Below are positions 19,607-30,445 of a stretch of 64,000 bases of DNA, piece by piece. The notes beneath the pieces were generated by a model, which saw only the letters and a list, made by a program, of their open reading frames with translations, did not search any database and was not told the origin of the DNA. Position 1 is the first letter of the stretch. Each line of letters begins with the position of its first letter. The position numbers were made by a program, and so were the translations under genes. The stretch is from an uncultured Pirellula sp. (GTDB lineage Bacteria > Planctomycetota > Planctomycetia > Pirellulales > Pirellulaceae), in NCBI GenBank assembly GCA_903892355.1, contig CAITIE010000019.1:25686-89685 (forward strand), in the 5' to 3' direction.

Positions 19607-19725
19607 TGCTCAATCTCGGTACAATACGCGTCCGGAAATTCCTTCCCCCCAACGCAATGACGTGAGGCAGCGGACCGTCGCGGTGCGGATGGGGCTCAAC
19701 GCTAACTCTGCAAACAATCAGAAAA

Positions 19726-22443
19726 ATGGCATCTCCATCGAAAGTTGTCGATCCGTTTGGTGCTCGCGATTCGTTCCAAGCTCCTCAAGGTAGTTTAGGC
19801 CTTTACCGCTTGGATCGGCTAGAGAAAGCCGGAATCGCATCGGTTTCCAAGCTTCCTTTCTCCATACGGATCCTGCTCGAAGCAGTGCTGCGCAACTGCG
19901 ATGGTTTTCAAGTGACCCAAGACGACGTGGTGAACTTGGCAAAGTGGAACGCTGCGAAGCCTGAGGAACTCGAGGTTCCATTCAAGCCTGCACGGGTGGT
20001 GCTTCAGGACTTCACGGGTGTGCCAGCGATCGTGGATTTGGCCGCCATGCGAGATGGGATGAAAAGCCTCGGTGGTGATCCGCAAAAGATCAACCCATTG
20101 ATCCCTGTGGATTTGGTGATCGATCACTCGGTTCAAGTCGACTACTTTGGAACGGCAGATGCCTTGAGCAAAAACGTCCACGTCGAATTTGAACGGAACC
20201 GAGAACGGTATGAGTTCCTTCGTTGGGGGCAACAGGCCTTTGCGAACTTCCGCGTTGTCCCTCCCAACACCGGCATTGTGCACCAAGTGAATTTGGAGTA
20301 TTTGGCCAAGGTCGTGTTCCAAGGGGAGGATCACCTCGGGCGCGTCGCGTTCCCTGACACATTGGTTGGTACCGATTCTCACACCACGATGATCAATGGC
20401 CTGGGCGTATTGGGCTGGGGGGTTGGTGGCATCGAAGCGGAAGCGAACATGCTCGGGCAACCGCTGTACATGCTGATGCCTGAAGTTGTCGGAATGAAGT
20501 TGACAGGAAGATTGTCAGCAGGTGCAACGGCTACCGACTTAGTCCTGCGTGTTACCGAGATCCTTCGCAAGGAGGGTGTGGTCAATAAGTTCGTCGAGTT
20601 TTTCGGGGACGGTGTTTCCTGCATGTCGCTCGCCGATCGTGCAACCATCGCCAATATGGCCCCTGAATACGGGGCGACCATGGGATTCTTCCCTGTGGAT
20701 GGCGAAACACTCGCCTACTTGAAGCGAACTGGTCGTACCAAGGGCGAAATCGATTTGGTCGAGCGGTATTGCAAGGAGCAGGGGTTGTTCCGATTGGACA
20801 ATGGGCCCGATTTGCAATACACCAAGGTGTTGACGTTGGATTTGTCGACGGTTGACCCTGCAGTGGCTGGGCCCAAGCGGCCTCAGGATCGAGTGCCATT
20901 GAAGACCGTAAAGGCATCGTTCGCGAAAGGTCTTTCCGGGCCGATTGCGGAGCGTGGATTCGGACTTACGAGCGAGCAGTTGTCATCAACGGGTCTAGTC
21001 AAGGACACCAAGGGTGATGAATCGATCACCCACGGGGCGGTGGTGATCGCGGCGATCACTTCCTGCACGAACACCAGCAATCCGTCGGTCATGATCGGCG
21101 CTGGGCTGCTCGCGAAGAAGGCTGCGGATCGTGGATTGAGGGTTAAGAGTTTTGTGAAAACAAGTTTGGCACCCGGATCTCGCGTAGTGACCGATTATTT
21201 GACCAAGGCCGGAGTACTCGGTTCTCTTGAGAAACTGGGGTTCAATGTTGTTGGGTATGGGTGCACGACATGCATCGGCAACAGCGGTCCGTTGCCGGAT
21301 GCAGTGGCGAACGCCATCACCGAAGGGAATCTCGTTGCTGCTGCGGTGCTCAGCGGTAACAGAAACTTCGAAGGTCGCGTCAATCCGCATACGCGCGCCA
21401 ATTACTTGGCAAGTCCTCCCTTGGTCGTTGCGTACGCTTTGGCCGGGACGGTAGATATCGATTTTGAGAAGGAGCCCATTGGGCATGACGAATCTGGCAA
21501 GCCGGTATTCTTCCATGAGATTTGGCCGACTCGCGATGAGATTGAAAAGGCTGTGGATGCGTCCGTGCTTCCTGAAATGTTCTTGAAGCAATACTCGGAT
21601 GCGTTCACATCGAATGAGGCTTGGAACGCGATTCCTATCACGCCAGGTGGGCAGTATGCATGGGATGCAAAGAGCACATACATTCAGCGTCCACCGTTCC
21701 TTGAAGGAATCACCACTAAGGTGGGAACAATCCAACCGATTGTGGGTGCTCGGGCGTTGGCGGTGTTAGGAGACTCGGTAACGACAGACCATATTTCGCC
21801 AGCAGGATCGATCGCAAAGAGTGGTCCTGCCGGAAAGTTCCTTGTTGAGAATGGCGTCACCCCCGCCGACTTCAACAGTTATGGGGCGCGACGTGGTAAC
21901 GACCGCGTCATGGTCCGAGGTACCTTTGCGAATATCCGTATTCGCAATGCGATGGTCCCAGGGGTCGAAGGTGGTGTGACCCGCTATCTGCCGACTGGTG
22001 AAACCATGAGCATCTACGATGCCTCGATGAAGTATCAATCGACCAAGACACCTTTGGTGGTGTTGGCAGGTGCTGAATACGGAACTGGATCGTCGCGTGA
22101 CTGGGCGGCAAAAGGGACATTGCTGTTGGGCGTGAAAGCTGTCATCGCGGTTTCTTACGAGCGGATCCACCGAAGCAACCTGGTCGGAATGGGCGTGTTG
22201 CCCCTGCAGTTCCTGCCTGGTCAGAGCGCGCAGTCGCTCGGGTTAACCGGTGAAGAGACGTTCGATATTGCCGGTCTGAGCGAATCGTTGCAACCCAGGA
22301 CTAAGATCCGGGTGATTGCGAAGAATGGTGATGGAAGCCAAATTGTCTTTGATGCGCTGGTGCGTATCGATACACCGGTTGAAATCGAGTACTACAGAAA
22401 TGGCGGGATTCTTCCCACCGTCTTGAGAAAACTAGCTGAGTAA
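19726..22443 (+). CDS. acnA: Aconitate hydratase
   Basis: [86 protein letters not shown]. Confidence 0.98.
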   Translation: MASPSKVVDPFGARDSFQAPQGSLGLYRLDRLEKAGIASVSKLPFSIRILLEAVLRNCDGFQVTQDDVVNLAKWNAAKPEELEVPFKPARVVLQDFTGVPAIVDLAAMRDGMKSLGGDPQKINPLIPVDLVIDHSVQVDYFGTADALSKNVHVEFERNRERYEFLRWGQQAFANFRVVPPNTGIVHQVNLEYLAKVVFQGEDHLGRVAFPDTLVGTDSHTTMINGLGVLGWGVGGIEAEANMLGQPLYMLMPEVVGMKLTGRLSAGATATDLVLRVTEILRKEGVVNKFVEFFGDGVSCMSLADRATIANMAPEYGATMGFFPVDGETLAYLKRTGRTKGEIDLVERYCKEQGLFRLDNGPDLQYTKVLTLDLSTVDPAVAGPKRPQDRVPLKTVKASFAKGLSGPIAERGFGLTSEQLSSTGLVKDTKGDESITHGAVVIAAITSCTNTSNPSVMIGAGLLAKKAADRGLRVKSFVKTSLAPGSRVVTDYLTKAGVLGSLEKLGFNVVGYGCTTCIGNSGPLPDAVANAITEGNLVAAAVLSGNRNFEGRVNPHTRANYLASPPLVVAYALAGTVDIDFEKEPIGHDESGKPVFFHEIWPTRDEIEKAVDASVLPEMFLKQYSDAFTSNEAWNAIPITPGGQYAWDAKSTYIQRPPFLEGITTKVGTIQPIVGARALAVLGDSVTTDHISPAGSIAKSGPAGKFLVENGVTPADFNSYGARRGNDRVMVRGTFANIRIRNAMVPGVEGGVTRYLPTGETMSIYDASMKYQSTKTPLVVLAGAEYGTGSSRDWAAKGTLLLGVKAVIAVSYERIHRSNLVGMGVLPLQFLPGQSAQSLGLTGEETFDIAGLSESLQPRTKIRVIAKNGDGSQIVFDALVRIDTPVEIEYYRNGGILPTVLRKLAE

Positions 22444-22458
22444 GGAGAGATTGCCCAC

Positions 22459-22809
22459 ATGACGATTCAGCGGCATGGGGTAACTCGCCGATGGTCCGAT
22501 TTAGTTGTGCACCGAGGCGTCGGGTACTTTGTTGAAGTACCCGACTCACCCGAGTTGCCGCCGCGCGAGCAGTTCCGCCAAGTTCTAAGGCAAGTTGATC
22601 AGAGATTGGCGATGGTGGGGAGTTCCCGCGAAAACCTCTTGCAAGTGACCATCTACATGCCAAACCCGGAAGATCTCGCAGTCTTCAACGAGGAATGGGA
22701 CGCATGGGTGCCAAACGGCCACGCGCCTTCGAGAGCTTGTGTGCATACCCAACTGGCTGCTCCTAGGTATCGCGTGGAGCTGGTTTTAACTGCAGCAGTG
22801 GATGGTTAA
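22459..22809 (+). CDS. RidA/YjgF family protein
   Basis: QFRQVLRQVDQRLAMVGSSRENLLQVTIYMPNPEDLAVFNEEWDAWVPNGHAPSRACV. Confidence 0.88.
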   Translation: MTIQRHGVTRRWSDLVVHRGVGYFVEVPDSPELPPREQFRQVLRQVDQRLAMVGSSRENLLQVTIYMPNPEDLAVFNEEWDAWVPNGHAPSRACVHTQLAAPRYRVELVLTAAVDG

Positions 22810-22896
22810 TTCTGTTGATCCTCGGATTCGACCGCTTGTGCCCGTAATTTTGCTCATCTTTCAACGGTACGCCAAAACGGGTAAACTGGGAGGACA

Positions 22897-24099
22897 TTGA
22901 AGGTTCTTTTTCCCAGGAGGTGGATGACGATGGCTGAAGGTGCTGCCGGTTCGATTGGACGAAGGACGTCCCGATCTGCGATTTTTTTGATTCGCACAGT
23001 AGGACTTGGATTGTTAGCGTCGGTTGCTTTGCCCATATCCGTTTGCCGAGCGCAGACGACGCCAGCGGTCCCTGTAAGCAATCCAACCGCGGTTCCGGGC
23101 GGGGAGCGAGGTACCTTATCCTCTAGCGAGGCGACGACTCCTGTCCAACCGCCTCCTGTCCAGACGACAAACTCCCATGCGGAACATCTGGCTCTGTTGC
23201 ACCTGATCGATTCCATCGAACCGTACCATCCGGCGAAGGAACTCAAGGGGACGGCGGTCCTCGCAGGTTCAACGACCATGCAGATGCTCGGTAAGGCTTG
23301 GTCAGAGCGTTTTCGAAAGTTCCATCCTGAGGTAACGTTTGAGAGAGGCAAGGACGGCACGGATGCCGGTTTGCAGGAGATTTCGCAGCGGCCCAACGTG
23401 ATTGCCGGTTCGAGTCGTCCTCTCACGGCTTTGGAACTTGACGCACTCAAGGGGACGGCGTGCAAGGAGCCGTTCCCTGTCATCGTCGCATTGGATCCAT
23501 TGGCGTTGTTCGTGCACAAAGAGAATCCAATCCAGAGCATCAGCCCGAGCCAATTGGAGTCGATTTTCAGGGCCCCTGGTGGATCCAAGCCCCACGTTGC
23601 AAAGTGGGGAGAGTTGGGTGTTACCGGCGAGTGGGCAGAAAAACCGATACGAATCCACACACGTGGCGATCATAGCGGCACGACCGGCTTCATCAAGAAT
23701 TGGGTCATTCAAGGAGGGGATTTGGCGAGGTCTGCTGAGGTCCATGAGACCAATGACAAGGTATGCAATGCAGTAGCTGCTGATAAGTTCGGTGTCGGTT
23801 TGAGTGGGTTTGGTGAGTCACGAGATACTCTCAAGGCTGTGCCGCTGTTGTTGCCGGGAGGCGTGGTACCCGCCGATGAGCAAAGCTTTTTGGCCGGACG
23901 ATATCCATTTGTTCGACCGCTGGTGTTGGTGATCGATAAATCGGCGATGGCAACCGACGGCGGTCTTCGAGAGAGTCTGCTTCGTTACGTACTGAGTCGC
24001 GACGGGCAATTAGAGGCGGTACGAGCCGGGTTCTATCCTTTGGATCCTGCATTCATCAGGAAAGAACTGGACCAGATCGCTGGACCACAAGTCCGCTGA
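22897..24099 (+). CDS. PstS-like phosphate substrate-binding protein
   Basis: Signal-like N-terminus; GTAVLAGSTTMQMLGKAWSERFRKFHPEVTFE, HTRGDHSGTTGFIKNWVIQGG. Confidence 0.85.
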   Translation: MKVLFPRRWMTMAEGAAGSIGRRTSRSAIFLIRTVGLGLLASVALPISVCRAQTTPAVPVSNPTAVPGGERGTLSSSEATTPVQPPPVQTTNSHAEHLALLHLIDSIEPYHPAKELKGTAVLAGSTTMQMLGKAWSERFRKFHPEVTFERGKDGTDAGLQEISQRPNVIAGSSRPLTALELDALKGTACKEPFPVIVALDPLALFVHKENPIQSISPSQLESIFRAPGGSKPHVAKWGELGVTGEWAEKPIRIHTRGDHSGTTGFIKNWVIQGGDLARSAEVHETNDKVCNAVAADKFGVGLSGFGESRDTLKAVPLLLPGGVVPADEQSFLAGRYPFVRPLVLVIDKSAMATDGGLRESLLRYVLSRDGQLEAVRAGFYPLDPAFIRKELDQIAGPQVR

Positions 24100-24181
24100 T
24101 CGGTAGATACGATTTTTTAAGGAGGCGGTCCGCATTCATCTTATTTCCTGCTCCTTACGCAGGTTTCTACGAATTGAGATC

Positions 24182-25486
24182 ATGAGCATGTTTAGGTTCC
24201 CATCTTTTTTTCTTGTTTCCTGCGTCGTTGTTTCTATTGCCTTCGGTAGCGTCGCCTCGGGGCAGTCCTGGACTGATTTTAATGCTGCGGTACCCAAGGT
24301 CGTACCAGGGGCGGGCTTCCCGAGCACGTCCCCGGTGCCACCGGGAACATATGCCATTCCTGGTACCGCGACGTATCCGCCGACAGCACCCGCGGTTGCA
24401 GGTGCTGGTCCAGCCTACACTTATGGTCAAACCTTAGTCCCCCCAGTGAAGAATTGGAAACTTGGGGTTTTCGTGAAGAACGCGGATGTGGGGGCGGTAG
24501 TACAAAGCATCGATCCTGGTAGTGCTGCGCAAGTAGCCGGCATCAACGTCGGTGATGTGATTGTCGCGGTATCGAGCACCCGCATTGGGGAGTACGATGG
24601 ACGGATCGTTGATATTGCCGACGAATTGAAGCGTTCGGTGGATCCCTACGGGCGAGTTTCGCTCTTGATACAAGACGTCCGTTCGAGAGCCCTGCGGTCT
24701 GCGGTGGTTACCATGACATCAACCTCGACAGCCCTGAGTGGAACGGTCGCGCTGGGGGATCGCGGGCAACTGCCCATCGGATCCGTGTTGACGGTGCAGC
24801 TGCAAAATATTTCCAAGCCTTACTATGAGATCGCGGGCGGAAAAGCGGTGATGCGAGCCGAAGGTTCGGGTCCATTCCGTTTCGAATTGAATTACGACCC
24901 TCGCTACATCGACCCTCGAGATCAGTACCAGTTGAATGCGTTCGTCAGCCTTAATAATCAGGTTTTTTATTCGCTTCGGCAGGTTGTTCCCATCGCGGCG
25001 AGCAGTTTGAACCAAAACTTCAATTTGACGTTAGACCGAGGCAATTTTCAGCCAGGCGCTGCAACCCCTCCAGCTACTTGGTTAACGAGTTCGGTGCCTG
25101 CCACGGCAACATCTTCCACCGTTTCGGCGGGGTATCCTTCCAGTACGAATTTGCCCAGTACGAATTTGCCGGGAGCGGTGAATACAGATGCGTTGAACCA
25201 AGTGTTTGTGTCGCTGCTGGGGCGAGCTCCAACGAGCCGTGAGATCATCGCGTGGCAATCGTATATGCAACAGGGGCATACGCTGAATGAAGTAGCGGGC
25301 AAGATCATGGCAAGTCCACAGTTCCGCGAGCGGTATGCCAACGATCCAGCGTACGTGCAGCAAGTGATCCAGACATTGACGGGAAGGCTTCCTAATGCGA
25401 CTGAGGTGAACTACTGGGTCGCTCGCATGCAGGCTCTCGGTTCGCCGGAACTCATGATCCAAGAGATCATGGCCCAAAAGAGATAG
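24182..25486 (+). CDS. Secreted PDZ-domain protein with C-terminal DUF4214-like region
   Basis: Signal peptide; PDZ-like VGAVVQSIDPGSAAQVAGINVGDVIVAVSSTRIGEYDGRIVDIADELKR; C-terminal LNQVFVSLLGRAPTSREIIAWQSYM...VAGKIMASPQFRERY. Confidence 0.75.
   Translation: MSMFRFPSFFLVSCVVVSIAFGSVASGQSWTDFNAAVPKVVPGAGFPSTSPVPPGTYAIPGTATYPPTAPAVAGAGPAYTYGQTLVPPVKNWKLGVFVKNADVGAVVQSIDPGSAAQVAGINVGDVIVAVSSTRIGEYDGRIVDIADELKRSVDPYGRVSLLIQDVRSRALRSAVVTMTSTSTALSGTVALGDRGQLPIGSVLTVQLQNISKPYYEIAGGKAVMRAEGSGPFRFELNYDPRYIDPRDQYQLNAFVSLNNQVFYSLRQVVPIAASSLNQNFNLTLDRGNFQPGAATPPATWLTSSVPATATSSTVSAGYPSSTNLPSTNLPGAVNTDALNQVFVSLLGRAPTSREIIAWQSYMQQGHTLNEVAGKIMASPQFRERYANDPAYVQQVIQTLTGRLPNATEVNYWVARMQALGSPELMIQEIMAQKR
25141..25170 (+). 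repeat. 15-bp tandem repeat (cagtacgaatttgcc) x2
   Basis: Perfect units at 25141 and 25156, giving STNLPSTNLP in the linker. Confidence 0.9.
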
Positions 25487-25584
25487 CGGAGAACGCTCAA
25501 CAAGTTGGAGTTTGTTCGAGGAAATAGCTTTGGTGAGCGCGTCTTCATCGCTGGAAGATGTGTACGTGTCCGAAGAGGGAGTAG

Positions 25585-25674
25585 GGTTTGGAAAACCGGT
25601 ACGGGTTGGTTAACCGGTACGGGCTGGAAAAGCGGTGCGGGTTGGAAAAGCGATACGGGCTGGTTAATCGGTAC
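25585..25674. repeat. 18-bp degenerate tandem repeat, 5 units
   Basis: ggtttggaaaaccggtac / gggttggttaaccggtac / gggctggaaaagcggtgc / gggttggaaaagcgatac / gggctggttaatcggtac. Confidence 0.93.
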
Positions 25675-25919
25675 TGGATAGGGAAGAAAAGCCGATCGCG
25701 AGGACTCTGTGCTCGATTCTTTAGGTGAGGCTGGTCGAAGAAAGGTTTGTCGCCGCATGCATTCAGGTAAAAGAGCACGGAATTAGCTCCTGAATGTTGC
25801 GTCCCACCAACAACGACCAAACCGCAATGCACCAAGGCCAAGGAAGGCTGACTCAGCCGATCGAGGTGCTGAGTCAGTGATCGCCATGGTGACAGAGCAT
25901 CCAACCGAGGTTACGAGCG

Positions 25920-27725
25920 ATGCGCAGTCCTTCGTTCAAACGCGCCCTTCGGGCAACAATCCGTGCTTGTGTTGTTGCCATTTCCGCTTCCAATGCAGCT
26001 TATGCCGATTGGAATGCGTCATTGGTCTCCATTCCAGCGTCATGCGTGGTGCATGACTCTGGAATGGAGTTTTTACCTCTGCGATTCAGAGCGATCGCAG
26101 AGTTGGACGCGTTTGCTGAGCCGTTACAACCCAGCATCCCAGCGTTCGAAACGATCGGGCCCGTGGATATGGTGCGTGAGACTACCACCGACCACTGTGT
26201 TCTCGCCGCGGTTCGGCATGCGAATTACGAGAAGCTGTCATCGCGCATCGAATGGGCGCGTAATCAGGCAGGTTGGTTCTATCGTGCAGCTAACGAGTGG
26301 ATCGATCACTATCCAGTGCTACCGATATCATGGGATCGTGCTATCCGATCGAACTCGCCGTTTGTTGCCCGACAGTTGGTAAGCGCTTTTGACAACTCCA
26401 GCGGTCCACGCGACTGCCCGATCGACGAAGTTCTCGATGCTCAGAAGGCATTGGTAGGGACGGAGTCTGCATATAGCGGGGAATTGCTCTGGGATTGCGA
26501 TCAGCATCATTGTGGCACAAAGTACCAACTGCAACGGGATCTGGCGGACAGTGAGTCGTCGAATGATGCGGCGAGCGGAGTAGGGGTTTTGCCATCCGGG
26601 CACCCGGCGAATATCTTCGTGTTTACGTTGGAAGCTTCCAACCAAATGGAGGAGCCATTTCAAGGGGAAGATCGAGCGGAAATCGCCGGTTCAGCAGAAA
26701 CGTTTGATGAACTGGCCGATCGAAGTTTAAGTGCCGCGATCGCGAGCCGGATTGGTCGGTCGCATGATGACCGATCCATCGATTCTTACGAGGAGGAATT
26801 CTGTGGCGAGGTTCTCAGCGGTACCGAAGTCGATGCCCCGATCTTCGAGAATAGGTTTCCCATCGAGGAGGGATGCATCCCGATCAACGAGTACCTTCCA
26901 GGTGTACTCAGCGACAATCCCGCTGGTGATGAACTGGACGGCGCACCTGCAATCGCGACAACTCCTGAATATCTTTCAAGAACATTGAAGGATGGAGTTG
27001 CGCCAGTCAGCTTGGTACCGGAGCAGACTGAAGCAATAGTTCCCGACGGCGATTTGGTCAGCACCGAGTCAGAGTTGTGCTTGTCGCTCGCATCGGACAG
27101 TGGAGATGGATGTGGTACGATCGCCGCAAATGATTTTTTTGCGAATGCCAACGAAGGTAATCGTGTTACTGCGGATAGGATCCCCATCGATCCAGCGTTG
27201 AACATGGAGTCGGATGAACCGAACGAGTCGTGGAGGTCTTTGTTCCGACCACATGGTTGCATCTTTGCACCGGAGTATCTCATCGATCAACCGAGTGTTG
27301 GAATTCGCTCCAACACAGAGATCGAACCAGATCTCATGTCGGAGGAGCTACCCCAGGCTTCACCATTGAATCGTGATCTAGCAGCGGTCGATGCGGCGCT
27401 CCGTGATCCCATCGGAATTGGTCTAGACGTTCCTGCAGTCGGTGCACGTTGGACTGGAAACGGTATGGCGGAGCCTGAGATGCAGGCGGCGATAATCAGC
27501 GAATCGGTACGGTGGAGTGACTCAGCCTGGGTAGGGTATGCGAACGACGTTGCGTTCCATGATCGTATTCACGGTTCGGGCGAGTTCACTGGAATACCGA
27601 TGACCAAGGTTTTCGCACAAGGATTGCGTTGGTTTGGCGACTGGATGGTGCAGTGGTCCGACGTTTTGGAATCGCAGATTCGGTTGGCTGAAGGTTCGGA
27701 GCCGGCTGCGACCCACGATCGCTAG
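25920..27725 (+). CDS. Hypothetical secreted acidic protein
   Basis: Signal-like N-terminus MRSPSFKRALRATIRACVVAISASNAAYA; no family recognised. Confidence 0.65.
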   Translation: MRSPSFKRALRATIRACVVAISASNAAYADWNASLVSIPASCVVHDSGMEFLPLRFRAIAELDAFAEPLQPSIPAFETIGPVDMVRETTTDHCVLAAVRHANYEKLSSRIEWARNQAGWFYRAANEWIDHYPVLPISWDRAIRSNSPFVARQLVSAFDNSSGPRDCPIDEVLDAQKALVGTESAYSGELLWDCDQHHCGTKYQLQRDLADSESSNDAASGVGVLPSGHPANIFVFTLEASNQMEEPFQGEDRAEIAGSAETFDELADRSLSAAIASRIGRSHDDRSIDSYEEEFCGEVLSGTEVDAPIFENRFPIEEGCIPINEYLPGVLSDNPAGDELDGAPAIATTPEYLSRTLKDGVAPVSLVPEQTEAIVPDGDLVSTESELCLSLASDSGDGCGTIAANDFFANANEGNRVTADRIPIDPALNMESDEPNESWRSLFRPHGCIFAPEYLIDQPSVGIRSNTEIEPDLMSEELPQASPLNRDLAAVDAALRDPIGIGLDVPAVGARWTGNGMAEPEMQAAIISESVRWSDSAWVGYANDVAFHDRIHGSGEFTGIPMTKVFAQGLRWFGDWMVQWSDVLESQIRLAEGSEPAATHDR

Positions 27726-27733
27726 GGACCCCA

Positions 27734-27771
27734 GGGGTGGGCCGTGATCGTCAGGGTGGGCCGTGATCGTC
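27734..27771. repeat. 19-bp tandem repeat x2 between convergent genes
   Basis: gggtgggccgtgatcgtc repeated with a 19-bp period. Confidence 0.9.
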
Positions 27772-27774
27772 GAA

Positions 27775-29100
27775 TCATTCAAGGAAGCAGACTGGCCAGC
27801 GAGAGAGCGGTGCCAGTTGCATCGCGGTGGGCAGGTTGGGTGTAAAGACGAATGCCTCCGAGAAACGGATCGAGTGGAGACGTAGATCGCCGGCAACCCG
27901 CCACTCCCGCTCTTCCGTCCAGTCTCGATCACCCAAACGGCTCGTTTCAGGTTGTGCAAATGGCAGTTCGTCGGGGGATAGTCTTCGGATAACGTTCTCT
28001 CGAAGGTAGGTTACGGGTCTTGCTCCAAGGTCCATCATTCGTTGAGTACGAATTGCGATCCCAAAGGGCTCCCAGTCCCATCTGCTCAAATGCGGTTGGA
28101 AGGCCCGACGGCTGAGGAGCTCACCTAAGGGGCACGCAGACCAGCAGCTCGTGGCGAGTTCGCCGCGTTTGAGATGGTTCGTGGCGGTGATGCGTTGCTG
28201 GGTTAGGATACGAGCGAGTGTGTTCTCCGGGGGCGACTGTTCAATCAGTTCCAACCTCAAGGCTTCGTCGAGAAATCCAGCGAACGATTGATCCGGCCAA
28301 GGGCCTTGTCTGGAACGCGTGCAGTGAATGAGATAGGCATCGGATTCCATAAAATGCGACGGCGCTTTCAGAACAGGAGCGAGCGTCGCGGGTTGCGCTC
28401 TGCGATGGCAACCCCATGGCGAGGTGAAACACTCGCAAACATCCTCTGTCCCTTCGTCATGAAACATCCATAGTATCGCACCTGCCTCGGAGAGCTTTTG
28501 TTCTGTTGTTCGTTGTGAATTAGCTGGAGCTGGGTGCATCGCGACCCACGTGGACCCTGGTGCGATATTCGATTCAGAAATCCTCGCTTCCACGATCCTC
28601 AAGAGCTTTCCCTTGGGACGGATATAGATGGCGATCGAAACATCTGAGAGAAACGCGACTGCTCGATCGCTGACTGGTGTTTTCTTCAGAGACATGTCGC
28701 TGGTGTCTCGATGCGACTGGAAACGAATCATCCGCCCAAGGCTGTTGCTGATTACGGATTGTTTCTCGTGCGATTCCTTAGCACGGATTTCAACATAGCG
28801 TACGGATAACCGGGTACAAGCATGCCTGATTGCCTCGGCAGACGGAGAGTCGGCAGCGAAGAGGATTCGGGCATTTCGGGCCTTGGCAATTCTCAACGCA
28901 GCTTGAAGGCGACGTTGCCACCATGCGTTGGCAAATTGATTACGACTCGAGTGCGAAGAAAGGATTCCAACCATTGGCTCTTTGGCGAGTTCTCCTAGAT
29001 CGGAATTGAAGTCAATAGAGCCAAACCACCGCTCGACGCTCGAGGGAGAGCGGCACTGCAGCAATGAAGCAAGATCGTAAAAAGGTTCAGCGATTGGCAT
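27775..29100 (-). CDS. Hypothetical protein
   Basis: Long ORF (441 aa) with a globular-looking sequence, convergent with 25920..27725; no family recognised. Confidence 0.6.
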   Translation of the reverse strand: MPIAEPFYDLASLLQCRSPSSVERWFGSIDFNSDLGELAKEPMVGILSSHSSRNQFANAWWQRRLQAALRIAKARNARILFAADSPSAEAIRHACTRLSVRYVEIRAKESHEKQSVISNSLGRMIRFQSHRDTSDMSLKKTPVSDRAVAFLSDVSIAIYIRPKGKLLRIVEARISESNIAPGSTWVAMHPAPANSQRTTEQKLSEAGAILWMFHDEGTEDVCECFTSPWGCHRRAQPATLAPVLKAPSHFMESDAYLIHCTRSRQGPWPDQSFAGFLDEALRLELIEQSPPENTLARILTQQRITATNHLKRGELATSCWSACPLGELLSRRAFQPHLSRWDWEPFGIAIRTQRMMDLGARPVTYLRENVIRRLSPDELPFAQPETSRLGDRDWTEEREWRVAGDLRLHSIRFSEAFVFTPNLPTAMQLAPLSRWPVCFLE

Positions 29101-29423
29101 ATTGGTTCGAGGATCGCATCGTAATCGTCGAGTCGTGAAGATGGTCCAAGGTTCTGCTGGAACGGGTGCGCCACATGCGCGGGAATCTGCTGAGCAGATA
29201 CTGCGTTCGTCCCCTAATTTACCGCGTTGCCGACGTTAAAGTGCAACTGTCGCGAGTGGCCAGCAGGGGTGAATTAAGGGAATTTGGGTAGGCAATTGAA
29301 TGGGAAATTCAGTGGAATTGATCGCTCGTGGCAAGTTGGTGTTACCCACCAAGAGGGAGAAATGTTTTACAATCAGGGCTCTAGATCAATTAGTTCATCA
29401 ACTATCAGGATTGTTGGAAAGCG

Positions 29424-30440
29424 ATGAGTGAAAGTACTGCGGATTCCGGTTCGCCTTCAGAGATCGTTGAACCCCGGGCATCGTACGAACGCAGTGCGAG
29501 GCAACTTTATGATGCCGCGGTTGCTGAGGTTAGCAAAGTTTTCGTTGGGCAAGACGAGTTGGTGACCACTGCTTTGGTTTCCCTCTTTTCGGGGGGGCAC
29601 ATTTTGATTGAAGGAGTTCCGGGGCTTGGGAAAACCTTGTTCGTCCGGACGCTTGGAAGGGTCTTGGGTTGCCAGTTTGGGCGTATACAGTTTACGGCAG
29701 ACTTGATGCCATCCGACGTGACCGGAGCTCCGATCTTCGATATGAAGACTCAAGATTTCAGGTTCCGTCCGGGGCCAGTTTTCACCCAATTGCTTCTTGC
29801 GGACGAGATCAACCGATCGCCCGCCAAGACGCACGCAGCGCTGCTGGAGATTATGCAGGAGTCACGAGTCACGATCGATGGTGTTAGTTATGTCGTTCCT
29901 AAGCCGTTTCTAGTCTTGGCGACCCAAAATCCTTTGGAAAGCGAAGGGACTTACTCCCTTCCCGAAGCGCAGCTTGACCGCTTCATGTTCAAGGCGGTCG
30001 TTTCTTATCCGGGAGAAGAAGAGGAAGCGAGGGTTTTGGATTTGCACTCCCGCCAAGTCGACATCGCTAAGGTTTTAGAACGTGAAGTCGCACAAGTTAC
30101 CAACGCGGAGGAGATCCTGCGTACGATTTCCTCGAACAGCGCTATACGTGTCGAACCGAAACTTCTCAACTACATCAATCGAATTGTTCGAGCCACCCGT
30201 GGTTGGCCAACGTTTTATATGGGGGCATCCCCGCGTGCCGGAATTGCTCTGGTTCAGGGAGCTAGAACTCTCGCCGCCTTTCGTGGTCGTGATTTCGCCG
30301 TCCCCGATGATGTGGTTTCAATCGCACTTCCGACGCTGCGGCATCGGGTCGTTTTGAATGCAGAGGCGGAAGTTGAAGGTACGAAAATCGACACTGAATT
30401 GACGACGTTACTGCGTAGCATTGAAGTTCCACGGTTGTAA
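29424..30440 (+). CDS. MoxR family AAA ATPase
   Basis: HILIEGVPGLGKTLFVRTLGRVLGCQFGRIQFTADLMPSDVTG, LLADEINRSPAKTHAALLEIMQE, LATQNPLESEGTYSLPEAQLDRFMF. Confidence 0.97.
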   Translation: MSESTADSGSPSEIVEPRASYERSARQLYDAAVAEVSKVFVGQDELVTTALVSLFSGGHILIEGVPGLGKTLFVRTLGRVLGCQFGRIQFTADLMPSDVTGAPIFDMKTQDFRFRPGPVFTQLLLADEINRSPAKTHAALLEIMQESRVTIDGVSYVVPKPFLVLATQNPLESEGTYSLPEAQLDRFMFKAVVSYPGEEEEARVLDLHSRQVDIAKVLEREVAQVTNAEEILRTISSNSAIRVEPKLLNYINRIVRATRGWPTFYMGASPRAGIALVQGARTLAAFRGRDFAVPDDVVSIALPTLRHRVVLNAEAEVEGTKIDTELTTLLRSIEVPRL

Positions 30441-30445
30441 TCATC

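Noticed and set aside
25411-25758. 115-aa minus ORF translating the 18-bp array as Pro/Gln-rich repeats
   Set aside because: Overlaps the end of the PDZ-protein gene and has no other coding support.
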